Shown here: positions 5,241 to 5,933 of the stretch, piece by piece
How positions within the stretch are numbered: position 1 is the stretch's first letter
How the letters are laid out: every line of letters starts with the position of its first letter
Source: Methanobacteriota archaeon
Lineage (GTDB): Archaea; Halobacteriota; Methanosarcinia; Methanosarcinales; Methanosarcinaceae
Direction: 5' to 3'
DNA: 5,933 bases
NCBI GenBank assembly: GCA_030837265.1
Contig: JAUPKV010000122.1
Location: 1-5,933, forward strand
Notes under the pieces: model-generated
The model's input: only the letters and a program-made list of their open reading frames with translations
Database searches by the model: none
Told to the model about the DNA's origin: nothing
Translations under genes and position numbers: made by a program

Positions 5241-5925
5241 AATTCAGAATTTTTCTTATCTCTTTTGTATCCAGTTTAAAGTCGCCTTCCTTCACCCTGT
5301 TTTTCAATTTATTCAAGGTACTTCTATATTTTATTCCGAATTCCCGAGCTTCTTTTGGACTTAAGCTTAGAATCTTCTGCTTGATATCTTCCTCATTAAT
5401 GAAAACCTGAGCTCCTGTCACATCTAAAGGCTGATCCTCAATGTTGTTGGCTTCTTTTCCAATGTAAATTAAACTATCAGCCTGAATGTGTTTTCTCTTT
5501 AAAACTCCTATATCTCCTTCAAACTTGTTTTCGAGATGTTCAACATACTGCAAAATAGTCCTACTTAATGGCTTGAAATATTGAGAACCTTCCTTAACTT
5601 CCCCAGATTCATAATCAATAAATGGTTCATAAACTATCTTCTGATAATCCTTAGTAAACGGAGCCAGAGGCTTAACTGCATCACCTTTTTCTTCAATTGT
5701 CTGAAATCCCACAAGGAAGAAGTTAAAAGGTTTAATTTGTTCTTTCCAGGGGTTCCCATCATTCAACTTTTTAAACCTGTTTAATACATTGGGAGTGGTA
5801 ATTGTAAGCCTCGAAATTTCATACTCAGGCTTAACGAAATCCAGTTTTCTCTTATTATCTTGTGCCGGCTTCCGAGAAATAAGGCATATCAAAAACCCCT
5901 TTATATACTCTAAAAAAAATAACAA
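5224..5925 (-). CDS. Conserved hypothetical protein, probably 5'-truncated
   Basis: A leftward 233-codon frame runs from TTG 5925 to a stop at 5224-5226. The body is well-formed soluble protein: ISRLTITTPNVLNRF (residues about 39-53), KPFNFFLVGFQ, KPLAPFTKDY, YEPFIDYESGE, YFKPLSRTILQYVEHLENKF, then IYIGKEANN and a helical C-terminus with LSPKEAREFGIKYRSTL, which could be helix-turn-helix-like. Apart from the TTG start there is no methionine in 233 residues, no SD is visible and a stop lies directly upstream. It is therefore more likely the C-terminal part of a longer gene than an intact one. Residues 1-25 are hydrophobic and do not resemble the rest. A second, shorter copy of residues about 26-68 lies at 3681-3804. 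I do not recognise the family and assign no function. Confidence 0.6.
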   Translation of the reverse strand: MLFFLEYIKGFLICLISRKPAQDNKRKLDFVKPEYEISRLTITTPNVLNRFKKLNDGNPWKEQIKPFNFFLVGFQTIEEKGDAVKPLAPFTKDYQKIVYEPFIDYESGEVKEGSQYFKPLSRTILQYVEHLENKFEGDIGVLKRKHIQADSLIYIGKEANNIEDQPLDVTGAQVFINEEDIKQKILSLSPKEAREFGIKYRSTLNKLKNRVKEGDFKLDTKEIRKILNFVYKE

Positions 5926-5933
5926 TTACTATA

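Noticed and set aside
5207..5784. Rightward frames of 67 codons each (5207-5410 and 5581-5784)
   Set aside because: Both are antisense to the leftward 5224-5925 gene, hydrophobic Phe/Leu-rich shadows without SD.
1..5933. CRISPR array
   Set aside because: Repeats present are few, diverged and irregularly spaced, unlike the identical evenly spaced repeats of an array.

Overview
The window looks like chromosomal DNA of a mesophilic methanogenic archaeon, most likely Methanosarcina or a close relative. The support is G-rich archaeal Shine-Dalgarno (SD) sites (GGGGTGA type), archaeal TATA-like boxes, long A+T-rich leaders, class II tRNA-Leu relics and a KaiB-family protein. The genus is inferred from general character and was not tested by any search.

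Left part (1-2205): a compact, rightward plasmid-like operon. It opens with a hairpin plus T-tract and a dyad-symmetric site. It then encodes a 445-aa rolling-circle replication initiator with a complete HUH motif and a YxxxYxxK motif, a 108-aa cysteine-rich zinc-finger-like protein, a 58-aa small protein that overlaps its upstream gene, and a last gene split by an A8 run (30 aa in frame, 89 aa after a -1 shift). Spacings are 5 nt, a 22-nt overlap and 1 nt. The operon ends 38 nt before a tRNA-Leu 3' fragment (2243-2270). This is what the right end of a tRNA-targeted integrated replicon would look like. No integrase is present in the window.

Middle part (2206-3956): a repeat- and hairpin-rich intergenic stretch of about 800 nt, then a secreted single-domain cupin (3086-3619) with an excellent intrinsic terminator. 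Beyond it lies a leftward, degraded fragment (about 3681-3871) of the protein family found again at the right edge.

Right part (3926-5933): a second tRNA-Leu 3' relic (3926-3984) with the same kind of repeats behind it, an A+T-rich leader, an orphan kaiB (4519-4854), a decayed stretch, and a leftward 233-aa C-terminal fragment of an unrecognised protein (5224-5925) that has no internal methionine.

The most interesting structure is modular. The order [tRNA-Leu 3' scar, degenerate repeats, rightward cargo gene, leftward fragment of one family] appears twice, with cupin as the first cargo and kaiB as the second, next to a rolling-circle replicon. The spacing predicts a third scar or the intact tRNA-Leu within roughly 100 nt beyond the right edge. 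This suggests tandem accretion of mobile cargo at a tRNA-Leu locus. The order and similarities are seen in the sequence; the mobility mechanism is inference.
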